Part shown: positions 16,454 through 25,948 of the stretch, one piece after another | Layout of the letters: every line of letters starts with the position of its first letter | How positions within the stretch are numbered: the first letter of the stretch is position 1 | From: QZKY01 sp964488675 | Lineage (GTDB): Bacteria > Pseudomonadota > Gammaproteobacteria > Burkholderiales > Burkholderiaceae_D | Reading direction: 5' to 3' | Assembly: GCA_964488675.1 (NCBI GenBank) | Contig: CAZAWA010000006.1 | Span: forward strand, 1 to 42,498 | Length of the DNA stretch: 42,498 nt | Notes under the pieces: model-generated | What the model saw: the letters and a program-made list of their open reading frames with translations, nothing else | The model's database searches: none | What the model was told of the DNA's origin: nothing | Program-made: the position numbers and the translations under genes

Positions 16454-17623
16454 ATGCTGCTCTGGCTGGCACAATTTTTCAAGCAGGATCTTGGCATTCT
16501 GCGATTGTTCAACTTCATTACCTTTCGCGCGGTATTCGCGACGATGACGGCGCTTGCGATTGGCCTGATCGCGGGTCCGGCGGTGATTCGGATGCTGACC
16601 AGGATGAAGGTCGGGCAGGCGGTTCGAACCGACGGCCCGCAATCGCACCTGATCAAGTCAGGCACGCCAACCATGGGCGGGGTGCTGGTGCTGATTTCGA
16701 TAGGCATCGCCACGCTACTCTGGGCTGATCTGAGCAATCGCTTTGTCTGGGTTGTGCTAGTGGTGACGCTGGGATACGGCGCCATCGGTTGGGTCGACGA
16801 CTACCGCAAGGTGGTACGCAAGGATCCCAACGGAATGCGGTCCAGTGAAAAATATTTCTGGCAATCGCTGATTGGCATCGTCGCTGCCCTGTATCTGGCG
16901 TTTTCAGTTTCGGCGCCTTCCAATGACAAGGTGTGGGAGCTGTTCATGGCGTGGGTGCAATCCGGATTCAGCATGAGTTTGCCGCCCAAGGCCGATCTGA
17001 TCGTTCCGTTCTTCAAGTCGTTCAGCTATCCGCTGGGTGTCTGGGGCTTTATCGCGCTGACATATTTCGTTATTGTCGGAACCAGCAATGCAGTCAATCT
17101 GACCGATGGGCTCGATGGGCTGGCCATCATGCCGACAGTGCTGGTGGGATCGGCGCTGGGAATATTTGCTTACCTCACTGGTAACGCCACTTACTCTCGC
17201 TATCTGTTCATTCCGCACATTCCGGGCGCGGGCGAGTTGCTAATCTTTTGCGGTGCGATGGCGGGCGCGGGCTTGGCATTTCTGTGGTTCAACGCGCACC
17301 CGGCGCAGGTGTTCATGGGAGATGTCGGCGCACTGGCGCTGGGTGGTGCACTTGGCACTGTCGCGGTGATAGTGAGACAGGAAATCGTGCTGTTCATCAT
17401 GGGCGGGATTTTCGTTGTCGAGACATTGTCCGTAATGATTCAGGTTTCTTACTTCAAGTACACGAAAAGAAGATATGGAGAGGGGCGGCGGATTCTGAGG
17501 ATGGCTCCCCTGCATCACCATTTCGAGCAGAAGGGCTGGAAGGAAACGCAGGTGGTGGTCCGGTTCTGGATCATCACGATCATGCTGGTTTTGTTTGGTT
17601 TGTCCACTCTGAAGTTGCGTTGA
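16454..17623 (+). CDS. mraY: Phospho-MurNAc-pentapeptide transferase MraY
   Basis: Integral membrane enzyme that makes lipid I from UDP-MurNAc-pentapeptide and undecaprenyl phosphate. The 389-residue protein has about ten hydrophobic segments. Conserved motifs are GTPTMGGVLVL, GWVDDYRK (the first Asp pair), NAVNLTDGLDGLA (catalytic Asp cluster), FMGDVGALALGGALG and APLHHHFEQKGW near the C-terminus. It starts one base after murF and ends one base before murD. Confidence 0.97.
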   Translation: MLLWLAQFFKQDLGILRLFNFITFRAVFATMTALAIGLIAGPAVIRMLTRMKVGQAVRTDGPQSHLIKSGTPTMGGVLVLISIGIATLLWADLSNRFVWVVLVVTLGYGAIGWVDDYRKVVRKDPNGMRSSEKYFWQSLIGIVAALYLAFSVSAPSNDKVWELFMAWVQSGFSMSLPPKADLIVPFFKSFSYPLGVWGFIALTYFVIVGTSNAVNLTDGLDGLAIMPTVLVGSALGIFAYLTGNATYSRYLFIPHIPGAGELLIFCGAMAGAGLAFLWFNAHPAQVFMGDVGALALGGALGTVAVIVRQEIVLFIMGGIFVVETLSVMIQVSYFKYTKRRYGEGRRILRMAPLHHHFEQKGWKETQVVVRFWIITIMLVLFGLSTLKLR

Positions 17624-17624
17624 G

Positions 17625-19112
17625 ATGAATTACAAAGGCAAACACGCACTGGTGCTTGGGCTGGGTGAATCCGGCCTTGCGATGGCGCAATGGCTGGCCC
17701 ATTGCGGCGCGACCGTGCGCGTGGCCGATACGCGCGATATACCGGAGCGACTGGAGAAATTGCGCGAAAGCGTACCGGCTGCAGATTTCATGGGTGGCCC
17801 ATTCGAACCGGCCTTGCTGAACGATATCGATTTTGTTGCGCTCAGTCCCGGACTGATGCCGGAGGGTGAACTGGCTGGGATTCTTCCTGCTGCTGCGGAA
17901 AGGCGCGTCCCAGTATGGGGTGAAATTGAACTGTTTGCTCAGGCGCTGGCAGCACTGCGCGAGGAGCGAGGCTACATGCCGAAAGTGATTGCGATAACGG
18001 GTACCAACGGCAAGACAACGGTGACCAGCCTGACCGGTCTGCTTTGCCGCCGTGCAGGCTTGTCGGTACAGGTTGCAGGCAACATCAGTCCGGCGGCACT
18101 GGATGTACTACGAGAGGCACTGGCGAAAGATGCGCTGCCGCAGGCATGGGTGCTGGAACTGTCCAGCTTCCAGTTGCACAGCACTTTCAGTTTGCAGGCT
18201 GATGCGGCAACCGTGCTGAATGTGACGCAGGATCACCTCGACTGGCATGGCAGCATGGAAGCCTATGCGACTGACAAGGGGCGCATTTTCGGAGCAAAAA
18301 CAGTTCGCGTGCTGAACCGCGACGACGCGAGAGTCATGCAGATGGCATCTTCGCCCTCAACGCTTGTGACATTCGGCCTGGACGAGCCGGTCAAGGCGGA
18401 TTGCTTCGGTTTGCACGAGGAGCGGGGAATGCAGTGGCTTGCCGTTGCTCAACGGGAAGACATACCCGTCAAGTCGCGCAGGAAAACCGATATTGTGGAA
18501 ACGCCTGTTAGCCTGACAAACTTGATGCCGGTTGAGGCATTGAAAATTCGTGGCCGCCACAATGCGGCAAACGCGCTGGCATCGCTGGCCTTGTGCCGTG
18601 CCATCGGTCTGCCACTCGCCAAATTGCTGCACGGATTGCGCGAGTACGCTGGCGAGTCGCATCGCGTCGAACTGGTGACAAGTGTTGGCGGCGTCGAATA
18701 TTTTGACGACAGCAAGGGTACAAATGTCGGAGCAACAGTAGCTGCGCTGCAAAGTCTGGGTACGGCAGGAAGAAAGCGTCTGGCGCTGATTGCCGGTGGT
18801 GATGGCAAGGGGCAGGATTTTGCGCCGCTGATTGCACCCGTTTCACAGTTTGTGCATACCGTTGCCCTGATAGGCAAGGACGCAGACACCCTTCGCTCAA
18901 CGCTCGGAAACACGGGTGCTGATCTGATTGCCTGCACCTCGTTGCAGGAGGCAGTGCAGCGGCTTGCAGCGGTAACCCAATCAGGCGACATCGTGCTGCT
19001 ATCGCCGGCGTGCGCCAGTCTCGACATGTTCAGAAATTATGCGCATCGCGCACAGGTGTTCATCGATGCTGTCGCGGAGCTTGCCTTGTCCAAGGGGGAG
19101 GTGGTCGCATGA
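17625..19112 (+). CDS. murD: UDP-MurNAc-L-Ala:D-Glu ligase MurD
   Basis: Adds D-glutamate to UDP-MurNAc-L-Ala. The 495-residue protein has the N-terminal Rossmann-like LVLGLGESGLAMAQWL, the P-loop TGTNGKTTV (125-133), the ELSSFQL segment, NVTQDHLDWH, and the C-terminal DDSKGTNVGATVAAL. It is slightly longer than the 438-residue E. coli enzyme. Most of the extra length seems to lie in the N-terminal linker and in the central domain (about 240-300). It overlaps ftsW by ATGA at 19109-19112. Confidence 0.97.
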   Translation: MNYKGKHALVLGLGESGLAMAQWLAHCGATVRVADTRDIPERLEKLRESVPAADFMGGPFEPALLNDIDFVALSPGLMPEGELAGILPAAAERRVPVWGEIELFAQALAALREERGYMPKVIAITGTNGKTTVTSLTGLLCRRAGLSVQVAGNISPAALDVLREALAKDALPQAWVLELSSFQLHSTFSLQADAATVLNVTQDHLDWHGSMEAYATDKGRIFGAKTVRVLNRDDARVMQMASSPSTLVTFGLDEPVKADCFGLHEERGMQWLAVAQREDIPVKSRRKTDIVETPVSLTNLMPVEALKIRGRHNAANALASLALCRAIGLPLAKLLHGLREYAGESHRVELVTSVGGVEYFDDSKGTNVGATVAALQSLGTAGRKRLALIAGGDGKGQDFAPLIAPVSQFVHTVALIGKDADTLRSTLGNTGADLIACTSLQEAVQRLAAVTQSGDIVLLSPACASLDMFRNYAHRAQVFIDAVAELALSKGEVVA

Positions 19113-20329
19113 GCGCTGCGAAACTATTCTTCTGGCGTGAGGCTCACGATGCAGCGAGGCAGCCGTTGACGGGGGGCTTTTCGCAACGCTCAAGAATGAT
19201 GTTGTACGACAAGCCGCTGATCTGGGTCACGCTGTCCCTGATGATCTTTGGTTTGGTCATGGTGTATTCGGCCTCAATTGCCCTGCCGGAATCGCCGAAG
19301 TACGCAGGCTATCGAAATGCACACTTCCTGATTAGACAGAGCATCTTCATAGGAATTGCCCTGACGCTTAGCCTGATTGCATTCCGAGTGCCAGTCAAGG
19401 TGTGGGAGCGCCTTGCGCCATGGTTGTTCGTCGGTACCCTGCTACTGCTGGTTCTGGTGCTCGTGCCGGGAATAGGAAGGGGCGTGAATGGAGCGCGCAG
19501 GTGGATCTCGCTGAAGTTTTTCAATATTCAGCCCTCCGAGCTGATGAAGCTTTTCATGGTTCTTTATGCGGCCAATTACACCGTGCGAAAACAGGATGTC
19601 ATGCATCGCCTGACCAAGGGGTTTCTGCCGATGGCGGCGGCGGTCGGATTCGTTGGTTTGCTTTTGCTGCTGGAGCCTGATCTTGGAGCCTTCGGCGTGA
19701 TTGCCTGCATCGCCATGGGCATTCTCTTTCTTGGCGGGATTAACGGTGTCTGGTTCAGTGGAATTTGCGCGACATTGACGGGAATCTTTGCGATGGTCAT
19801 CTTGCTGTCGCCGTGGCGGCGAGAAAGGATCTTTGCTTATCTGGATCCATGGGCTCAGGAAAATGTGCTTGGGAAGGCCTACCAGTTATCGCACTCGCTG
19901 ATTGCTTTTGGGCGCGGCGAACTGTTTGGGGTCGGTCTGGGCGGCAGCGTGGAAAAGTTGCACTACCTGCCGGAAGCGCACACAGATTTTCTTCTGGCGG
20001 TGATTGGAGAAGAATTGGGGTTAGCAGGTGTGCTGGTGGTTGTGATGCTGTTTTTCTGGATTGTGAAGCGGTCGTTTGACATTGGGAGACAGGCGATCGC
20101 GATGGACCAGATATTCGCAGGGTTGACGGCCAAGGGAATCGGAATCTGGATTGGTGTTCAGGCCTTCATCAACATGGGCGTGAACCTTGGTTTGTTGCCG
20201 ACCAAGGGGCTGACATTGCCGCTCATGAGTTACGGCGGGTCTGGCGTTGTAATCAACTGCATCGGGCTGGCGATTCTGTTGCGCATAGATTTCGAGAACA
20301 GAGCACTCATGCGCGGGGTGCGATCATGA
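19109..20329 (+). CDS. ftsW: Septal peptidoglycan glycosyltransferase FtsW (SEDS family)
   Basis: Polymerises lipid II at the septum together with FtsI. The start is ATG 19109, overlapping the murD stop, giving 406 residues. An upstream in-frame ATG at 19010 lies inside murD and has no support. About ten transmembrane helices follow a cytoplasmic tail of roughly 35 residues. SEDS signatures include GARRWISLKFFNIQPSE, the loop PEAHTDFLLAVIGEELG containing the catalytic Asp region, and LLPTKGLTLPLMSYGGSG. It overlaps murG by four bases. Confidence 0.96.
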   Translation: MSAAKLFFWREAHDAARQPLTGGFSQRSRMMLYDKPLIWVTLSLMIFGLVMVYSASIALPESPKYAGYRNAHFLIRQSIFIGIALTLSLIAFRVPVKVWERLAPWLFVGTLLLLVLVLVPGIGRGVNGARRWISLKFFNIQPSELMKLFMVLYAANYTVRKQDVMHRLTKGFLPMAAAVGFVGLLLLLEPDLGAFGVIACIAMGILFLGGINGVWFSGICATLTGIFAMVILLSPWRRERIFAYLDPWAQENVLGKAYQLSHSLIAFGRGELFGVGLGGSVEKLHYLPEAHTDFLLAVIGEELGLAGVLVVVMLFFWIVKRSFDIGRQAIAMDQIFAGLTAKGIGIWIGVQAFINMGVNLGLLPTKGLTLPLMSYGGSGVVINCIGLAILLRIDFENRALMRGVRS

Positions 20330-21417
20330 AACGGCTTCTCATAATGGCGGCAGGCACCGGCGGGCATATCTTTCCGGGGCTGGCGATTGCGCAGACGATG
20401 AAGGGGCGCGGCTGGCTGGTGAGTTGGCTAGGCACTCGTCATGGGATGGAGGGAGCCATCGTGCCGAAACACGGTGTGGAAATGGACGCGATCGACTTTG
20501 CCGGCATGCGTGGCAAAGGGCTGATGCATGCCGCAACGGGCGCGCTTCGTCTGGTCGCGAGTTTTGTGTCGTGCTTCGGCATTCTTGCGCGGCGCAAGCC
20601 GGACATCGTTCTGGGCATGGGCGGGTATGTGACGGTTCCGGGCGGCATGGTGGCCAAATTGCGTGGAATTCCCGTTGTGCTGATCAATGCCGATGCATCT
20701 TTGCTGCTGTCGAACAAGGCGCTGGCATCGTCGGCGAAGCGGGTGTTGTTTGGTTTCCCCGGCGATTTCGGCGTGGCTGCCGGCAAGGCGCAGGTGACCG
20801 GCAATCCGGTTCGCAGCGAGATTATTGCAGTACCGCCGCCGGAACAGCGATTTGCGGGGCGAGCCGGGCCGTTGCGTGTGCTGGTGGTGGGCGGAAGCCT
20901 TGGCGCCAAAGTGCTGAACGATTGTTTGCCACGGACACTGGCGCTGATTCCGGCGGAGGGGCGACCAAGTGTGGTGCATCAGTCAGGGAAGCAGCATGTC
21001 GATGAACTCAAATTGGCTTATGCCAGCGCTCAGGTGCAAGCAGAGGTGCTGGATTTCATCGACGACATGGATCGCCGTTACGCAGAGGCTGATTTGGTGA
21101 TATGCCGCGCTGGTGCAATAACGGTGTCGGAACTGGCGGCAGCAGGCGTTGCCAGTGTATTGGTGCCGTTTGTGGTTTCAAGCACGGCGCATCAACGCGA
21201 CAATGCCACTCTGATGGCGAGACAGCATGCTGCTATTCATTTGCCGCAGGAAGAAATGAATCCGCAGAGATTGGCTAGCTTGCTGCAATCCATGAGACGA
21301 GACGATTGTCTTGCGTTGGCGCAAGCAGCGTGGGCCGTTGGCAGACGAGACGCGAATGAAAGAATTGCCGATGTGCTGGAAGAATTAACAGGCTATCAAA
21401 AAGAGAAGCGGACATGA
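20326..21417 (+). CDS. murG: Lipid II synthase MurG
   Basis: Peripheral membrane glycosyltransferase adding GlcNAc to lipid I. The 363-residue GT-B protein begins MAAGTGGHIFPGLA (MurG G-loop GTGGH, 10-14), then has GMGGYVTVPGG, a second G-loop in VVGGSLGAKVLND, and the UDP-GlcNAc-binding stretch ICRAGAITVSELAAAG with PFVVSSTAHQRDNA. Both ends overlap neighbours by ATGA. Confidence 0.97.
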   Translation: MKRLLIMAAGTGGHIFPGLAIAQTMKGRGWLVSWLGTRHGMEGAIVPKHGVEMDAIDFAGMRGKGLMHAATGALRLVASFVSCFGILARRKPDIVLGMGGYVTVPGGMVAKLRGIPVVLINADASLLLSNKALASSAKRVLFGFPGDFGVAAGKAQVTGNPVRSEIIAVPPPEQRFAGRAGPLRVLVVGGSLGAKVLNDCLPRTLALIPAEGRPSVVHQSGKQHVDELKLAYASAQVQAEVLDFIDDMDRRYAEADLVICRAGAITVSELAAAGVASVLVPFVVSSTAHQRDNATLMARQHAAIHLPQEEMNPQRLASLLQSMRRDDCLALAQAAWAVGRRDANERIADVLEELTGYQKEKRT

Positions 21418-22829
21418 AACACAAGATTAAAAATATCCATTTTGTTGGCATTGGCGGCAGCGGGATGAGCGGTATTGCCGAGGTGCTGCTGAACCTTGGC
21501 TACCATGTTTCCGGCTCCGATATAGGCAGTAATTCTGCCACGCGCCGTCTTGCAAATTTAGGCGCGCGAGTGCACCTGGGGCACGACGAGAATAATGTTG
21601 TGGGTGCCGATGTTGTCGTTACTTCGACAGCAGTCAAGCTGGACAATCCGGAGGTGCTTGCCGCGCGCCAGCGGAAGATACCCATTGTTCCGCGCGCGCT
21701 GATGCTGGCCGAACTCATGCGCCTCAAGCGCGGAATTGCCATTGCAGGAACGCACGGCAAGACCACCACAACCAGTCTCGTCGCAAGCATTTTGGCGCAA
21801 GGCGGGCTTGATCCAACTTTTGTGATTGGCGGGCGGTTAAACAGCATTGGTGCAAATGCAAAGCTCGGTGCCGGCGATTTCATCGTGGCCGAGGCGGACG
21901 AGTCGGATGCTTCATTTTTGAACCTTTATCCGGTGATTGAGGTGATCACAAACATCGACGCTGACCATATGGAAACTTACGGTCACGATTTCGCGCGGCT
22001 GAAGCAGGCTTTTGTCGAGTTCACTCAGAGACTGCCCTTCTATGGCCGTGCAATGCTGTGTCTTGATGATCAGAATGTGCGCGAAATCATGCCTTTCATT
22101 TCAAAACCGATCACGACTTACGGCTTTCACGAAAATGCCGATGTGCGCGCCGTGGATGCAAAGGCGGTGGGACCCTTGATGGAGTTCACCGTGCAGCAAA
22201 AAGGGTATGAGCCGATGGCGGTGACATTGAATCAGCCGGGTATGCATAATGTCCAGAACGCCTGCGCCGCGATTGCGATCGCGCGCGAACTCGGGATTGC
22301 AGACAGCGATACGCAAAAAGCCTTGCATGAATTCCGTGGTGCGGGGCGGCGCTTCACGCAGCATGGTGAAGTCTCGTTTGCCGCTACAGAGGGAAGACCC
22401 GGCGGGACTTTTGCGCTGGTGGATGACTACGGTCACCACCCTGCAGAAGTGTCGGCGACGATTGCGGCTGCGCGCGGCGCCTTTCCAGGCAGAAGGCTAG
22501 TGCTTGTCTTCCAGCCGCACCGTTACTCCAGGATGCGCGATCTGTTCGAAGATTTTGTCCGGGTGCTCTCATTGCCGGATGTGCTCTTGCTGGCAGAAGT
22601 CTATGCAGCCGGAGAGCAGCCAATTGTCGCGGCAGATGGCCGTGCGCTGGCGCGCGCGTTGCGTGTCGCTGGCAAGGTCGATCCCGTATTTGAAGAAGAT
22701 GTCGCCGAAATGCCATCCGCCATCATGAATATGGTTCGCGACGGTGATGTCGTGGTAACGATGGGCGCGGGTTCAATCAGCGGTGTGCCTTCGAAGCTGG
22801 TGCAGTTTCGTGTTGAAAAACTATCTTGA
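21414..22829 (+). CDS. murC: UDP-MurNAc:L-alanine ligase MurC
   Basis: Attaches the first amino acid, L-alanine, to UDP-MurNAc. The 471-residue protein has FVGIGGSGMSGIAEVL at the N-terminus, the P-loop GTHGKTTTT (112-120), EADESDASFL, TNIDADHMETYG, the DDYGHHPAEV loop and FQPHRYSR. It overlaps murG, and its TGA overlaps the TTG proposed as the ddlB start. Confidence 0.97.
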   Translation: MKHKIKNIHFVGIGGSGMSGIAEVLLNLGYHVSGSDIGSNSATRRLANLGARVHLGHDENNVVGADVVVTSTAVKLDNPEVLAARQRKIPIVPRALMLAELMRLKRGIAIAGTHGKTTTTSLVASILAQGGLDPTFVIGGRLNSIGANAKLGAGDFIVAEADESDASFLNLYPVIEVITNIDADHMETYGHDFARLKQAFVEFTQRLPFYGRAMLCLDDQNVREIMPFISKPITTYGFHENADVRAVDAKAVGPLMEFTVQQKGYEPMAVTLNQPGMHNVQNACAAIAIARELGIADSDTQKALHEFRGAGRRFTQHGEVSFAATEGRPGGTFALVDDYGHHPAEVSATIAAARGAFPGRRLVLVFQPHRYSRMRDLFEDFVRVLSLPDVLLLAEVYAAGEQPIVAADGRALARALRVAGKVDPVFEEDVAEMPSAIMNMVRDGDVVVTMGAGSISGVPSKLVQFRVEKLS

Positions 22830-23800
22830 GCGAAAAAATTATGGTCAGACGATTGGGTAAGGTCGGTGTCTTGATGGGGGGCAAGTCAGCAGAGCGCGAA
22901 GTTTCGCTGATGTCGGGTGGGGGCGTGCTTGAGGCATTGCGTAGCAAAGGCGTCAATGCGCATGCCTTTGATCCGGGCCGACAAAGCATAGCCGAACTCG
23001 CGGAACAGGAATTTGATCGGGTGTTTATTGCGTTACATGGGCGATACGGCGAGGATGGCACGATACAAGGTGTGCTGGAGCAACTGCACATTCCCTATAC
23101 GGGTTCTGGCGTGATGGCATCCGCAATCGCGATGGACAAGGCGATGACCAAGAGAATTTGGGAGGCCAGGCGGTTGCCGACGCCGAAATATCAGATGCTG
23201 GCGCCGGACTCAAGCAGAGAGGAAATTCTGGGGTTGCTGGGTTTGCCATTGATAGTTAAACCGGCGCACGAAGGGTCAACTCTGGGATTGACCAAGATAG
23301 TTCAGGCCGATCAATTGCAGCGAGCCTACGCCCAGGCGAGCAGGTTTGACCCTGCTGTGATGGCCGAGGAATTTATTGACGGCATGGAGCTGACTTGCGC
23401 GATTCTTGAAACCAATGGCGAACCCAGGGCGCTGCCGCTGATTCGAATCATTGCGCCGGAATCCAACTACGACTATCAAACTAAATACTTCGGCAAGGAA
23501 ACGCAGTACCTTTGCCCCTCGGGCTTGCCGCCTGAGCAGGAACTGGCAATCCGTACGCTTGCACTTAACAGCTATCTTGCCATTGGGTGTCGCGGCTGGG
23601 CGCGTGTCGATGTGATGCTGCGAGCGAGCGACAGCCAACCGTTTCTGCTGGAAATAAATACTGCGCCTGGGATGACAGATCGCTCTCTGGTGCCTATGGC
23701 GGCGAAGGCGGCAGGTATTGGTTACGAAGACCTGTGTCTTCAGATACTGCAGTCGGCGGCACTGGACACGAATCCTTCGAAGGACTGGAAGCCTGACTAA
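22826..23800 (+). CDS. ddlB: D-alanine:D-alanine ligase B
   Basis: ATP-grasp enzyme making the D-Ala-D-Ala dipeptide used by MurF. The protein has 324 residues if TTG 22826 is the start, or 319 from ATG 22841. The TTG continues the overlap pattern seen across the cluster (TTGA with the murC stop), while the ATG gives the more usual N-terminus. Motifs are GGKSAEREVSLMSG, HGRYGEDGTIQG, YTGSGVMASAIAMDK, KPAHEGSTLG and the Mg-binding LEINTAPGMTDRSL. Confidence 0.96.
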   Translation: MSEKIMVRRLGKVGVLMGGKSAEREVSLMSGGGVLEALRSKGVNAHAFDPGRQSIAELAEQEFDRVFIALHGRYGEDGTIQGVLEQLHIPYTGSGVMASAIAMDKAMTKRIWEARRLPTPKYQMLAPDSSREEILGLLGLPLIVKPAHEGSTLGLTKIVQADQLQRAYAQASRFDPAVMAEEFIDGMELTCAILETNGEPRALPLIRIIAPESNYDYQTKYFGKETQYLCPSGLPPEQELAIRTLALNSYLAIGCRGWARVDVMLRASDSQPFLLEINTAPGMTDRSLVPMAAKAAGIGYEDLCLQILQSAALDTNPSKDWKPD

Positions 23801-23805
23801 GTGAA

Positions 23806-24573
23806 ATGAATATGTGGCATGACATCAAATTGCTGAACGCTGTTACTGGCACCCTGTTGGGGTTGTGTGCACTGGTTTTGCTGGCTGCCGGGATGGTTTG
23901 GCTGGCGCAACGGCCCATGTTCGCGCTTGGCGCAGTTGTTGTGCAGGGGGCAGACGGCAAAGAGTTGCGCCATGTGAATGCTCTGACAGTAAAAAGCGCG
24001 GCGTTACCGCGCATAAAAGGAAATTTTTTCACGGTTGATCTGGATTCAGTACGAACGGCTTTTGAATCGGTGCCGTGGGTGCGCAAGGCGGGTGTGCGCC
24101 GTGAGTGGCCGAACGGATTGGTGGTGTCCATCGAAGAGCATCAGCCGCTAGGCACATGGGGAGAGGATGGCCGGTTGCTGTCCGTGAAAGGCGATGTGTT
24201 TACAGCCAATTTGGCTGAGGCAGAAGAAGATACGAAACTGCTTGAGTTCAACGGGCCAACTGGTAGCGAAAAGGAGGTCCTTGCGCGTTATGTAGAGCTG
24301 CATGAGTGGTTCAAGCCGGTCAATGCGGCTCCCGTATCAGTGCAGCTCTCGGGGCGGTTTGCATGGACGGTCAAGCTGGACAACGGAATGACCGTCAGGC
24401 TTGGTCGTGAGCGCGGCAAGGTGACGCTGAAGGACCTCGCCGGACGATTCGCCCAGATTTATCCGCAGCTGACGGCGAGGTTCGGGAATCGGATTGAAAG
24501 CGTGGATTTGCGGTACCCAAACGGATTGGCGCTTCGCGCCGGCACCGTTTCCTCAGTGGTGGACACTAATTAA
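23806..24573 (+). CDS. ftsQ: Cell division protein FtsQ
   Basis: Bitopic inner-membrane protein linking early and late divisome parts. The 255 residues comprise a short cytoplasmic tail, one transmembrane helix (about 12-34), a POTRA domain (about 40-110, including FFTVDLDSVRTAFESVPWVRK and VRREWPNGLVVSIEEHQPLG) and the FtsQ beta domain, which ends in SVDLRYPNGLALR. It begins five bases after ddlB, and ftsA follows after 18 bases. Confidence 0.95.
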   Translation: MNMWHDIKLLNAVTGTLLGLCALVLLAAGMVWLAQRPMFALGAVVVQGADGKELRHVNALTVKSAALPRIKGNFFTVDLDSVRTAFESVPWVRKAGVRREWPNGLVVSIEEHQPLGTWGEDGRLLSVKGDVFTANLAEAEEDTKLLEFNGPTGSEKEVLARYVELHEWFKPVNAAPVSVQLSGRFAWTVKLDNGMTVRLGRERGKVTLKDLAGRFAQIYPQLTARFGNRIESVDLRYPNGLALRAGTVSSVVDTN

Positions 24574-24591
24574 TAATGCAAGCAGGGTGAT

Positions 24592-25824
24592 ATGACCAGA
24601 GAACTGAAAAACTTGATTGTCGGACTCGATATCGGCACATCCAAAGTCGTCGCCGTGGTGGCGGAAGTCATGCCCGATGGTCGGCATGAAGTCATCGGCC
24701 TTGGGCAGCATGAGTCGAAGGGTCTGAAAAAAGGCATGGTGGTCAACATCGAGGCAACCGTCGATTCGATACAGCGGGCGCTGGAAGAGGCCGAGTTGAT
24801 GGCGGATTGCAAAATCAAAAATGTCTTCGCCGGCATTGCCGGCAGTCACATCGACAGCTTTAATTCCACAGGCATGGTGGCCATCAAAGACAAGGAGGTG
24901 TCGGCTGCTGATGTGGCGCGCGTCATCGAAACAGCAAAAGCAGTCAGCATTCCGACGGGCCAGCAGTTGTTGCACACCGTTCCGCAGGAATTCATTGTGG
25001 ACAGCCAAGGTGATGTGCGTGAGCCAATCGGCATGAGCGGCATCCGTCTTGAGGTCAAGGTTCATATCGTGACCGGTGCGGTGTCGGCGGTTCAAAACAT
25101 CCTCAAGTGTGTGCGCCGATGCGGGCTGGAAGTGTCCGATCTGATTCTTCAACCAATGGCCTCAGCCGAAGCGGTTCTCACACCGGACGAAAAGGAGTTG
25201 GGGGTCGTGCTGATCGATATCGGCGGCGGCACGACCGATGTGGCGATCTTTTCCGAAGGGGCTATCCGGCATACCGCTGTGCTGCCGATAGCAGGGGATC
25301 AGATCACGAATGACATAGCGATGGCACTGCGCACACCGACTGGAGAGGCGGAGGAAATCAAGTTGCGGTACGGCATTGCGAAGCAGGCGCTGGTCGATCC
25401 GACGGAAACGCTCGAAGTGCCGGGGCACGGTGACCGGGCGCCGCGCATGCTCTCCCGGCAGATGCTGGCGGCGGTGATCGAGCCGCGCGTTGAAGAATTG
25501 TTTGCGCTGGTGCATCAGTGCGTGCGTGAGTCCGGCTATGAGGATGTGCTGTCGAGCGGCATCGTATTGACAGGTGGGTCTGCGCTGATACCGGGCATGG
25601 TTGAGCTGGCTGAAGATGTTTTCCTGAAGCCGGCCCGTGTAGGGATGCCGGATTATCAGGGGCAACTGACGGATGTCGTGCGCAGCCCGCGCTATTCAAC
25701 GGTGCTTGGTTTGCTGCTTGAGGCCAAGCGGCAGTATTTGCGCGGAAATGTCGTGAAGCATCAGCAGGGATCGGCCACCGCAGTGTGGCAGCGCATGAAG
25801 GAGTGGTTCATGGGGAATTTCTGA
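24592..25824 (+). CDS. ftsA: Cell division protein FtsA
   Basis: Actin-like protein that tethers FtsZ to the membrane. The 410-residue protein has the phosphate-1 loop GLDIGTSKVVAVV, the 1C subdomain in place of actin subdomain 1B (about 85-165), phosphate-2 IDIGGGTTDVA and the adenosine motif VLTGGSALIPG. The C-terminal amphipathic helix (AVWQRMKEWFMGNF) is the membrane-targeting sequence. The stop codon lies within a CTGAGCC-AA-GGCTCAG palindrome (25821-25836). Confidence 0.96.
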   Translation: MTRELKNLIVGLDIGTSKVVAVVAEVMPDGRHEVIGLGQHESKGLKKGMVVNIEATVDSIQRALEEAELMADCKIKNVFAGIAGSHIDSFNSTGMVAIKDKEVSAADVARVIETAKAVSIPTGQQLLHTVPQEFIVDSQGDVREPIGMSGIRLEVKVHIVTGAVSAVQNILKCVRRCGLEVSDLILQPMASAEAVLTPDEKELGVVLIDIGGGTTDVAIFSEGAIRHTAVLPIAGDQITNDIAMALRTPTGEAEEIKLRYGIAKQALVDPTETLEVPGHGDRAPRMLSRQMLAAVIEPRVEELFALVHQCVRESGYEDVLSSGIVLTGGSALIPGMVELAEDVFLKPARVGMPDYQGQLTDVVRSPRYSTVLGLLLEAKRQYLRGNVVKHQQGSATAVWQRMKEWFMGNF

Positions 25825-25948
25825 GCCAAGGCTCAGGCAGATTGTTTTTCAAATCAGGAGTATTTTGATTAACCGCAGTTTTCAGTTGCCAGTTATCACA
25901 TCGCGTGAAAACTGGTGACTGAGAACAGCATCATGACAGGAGCACATC
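25825..25948 (+). promoter_or_regulatory. ftsA-ftsZ spacer with competing inverted repeats
   Basis: CAGTTTTCA (25876-25884) is a perfect partner of TGAAAACTG (25906-25914). Between them CCAGTTATCA (25889-25898) can also pair, with one mismatch, with TGAAAACTGG (25906-25915) around a 7-base loop. The two structures exclude each other. AGGAG precedes the ftsZ ATG. Whether it acts as operator, attenuator or promoter region is not known. Confidence 0.45.

Noticed and set aside
13556..22829. CRISPR arrays or mobile elements inside the dcw cluster
   Set aside because: Genes abut or overlap throughout, leaving no room, and no regularly spaced repeats were seen.
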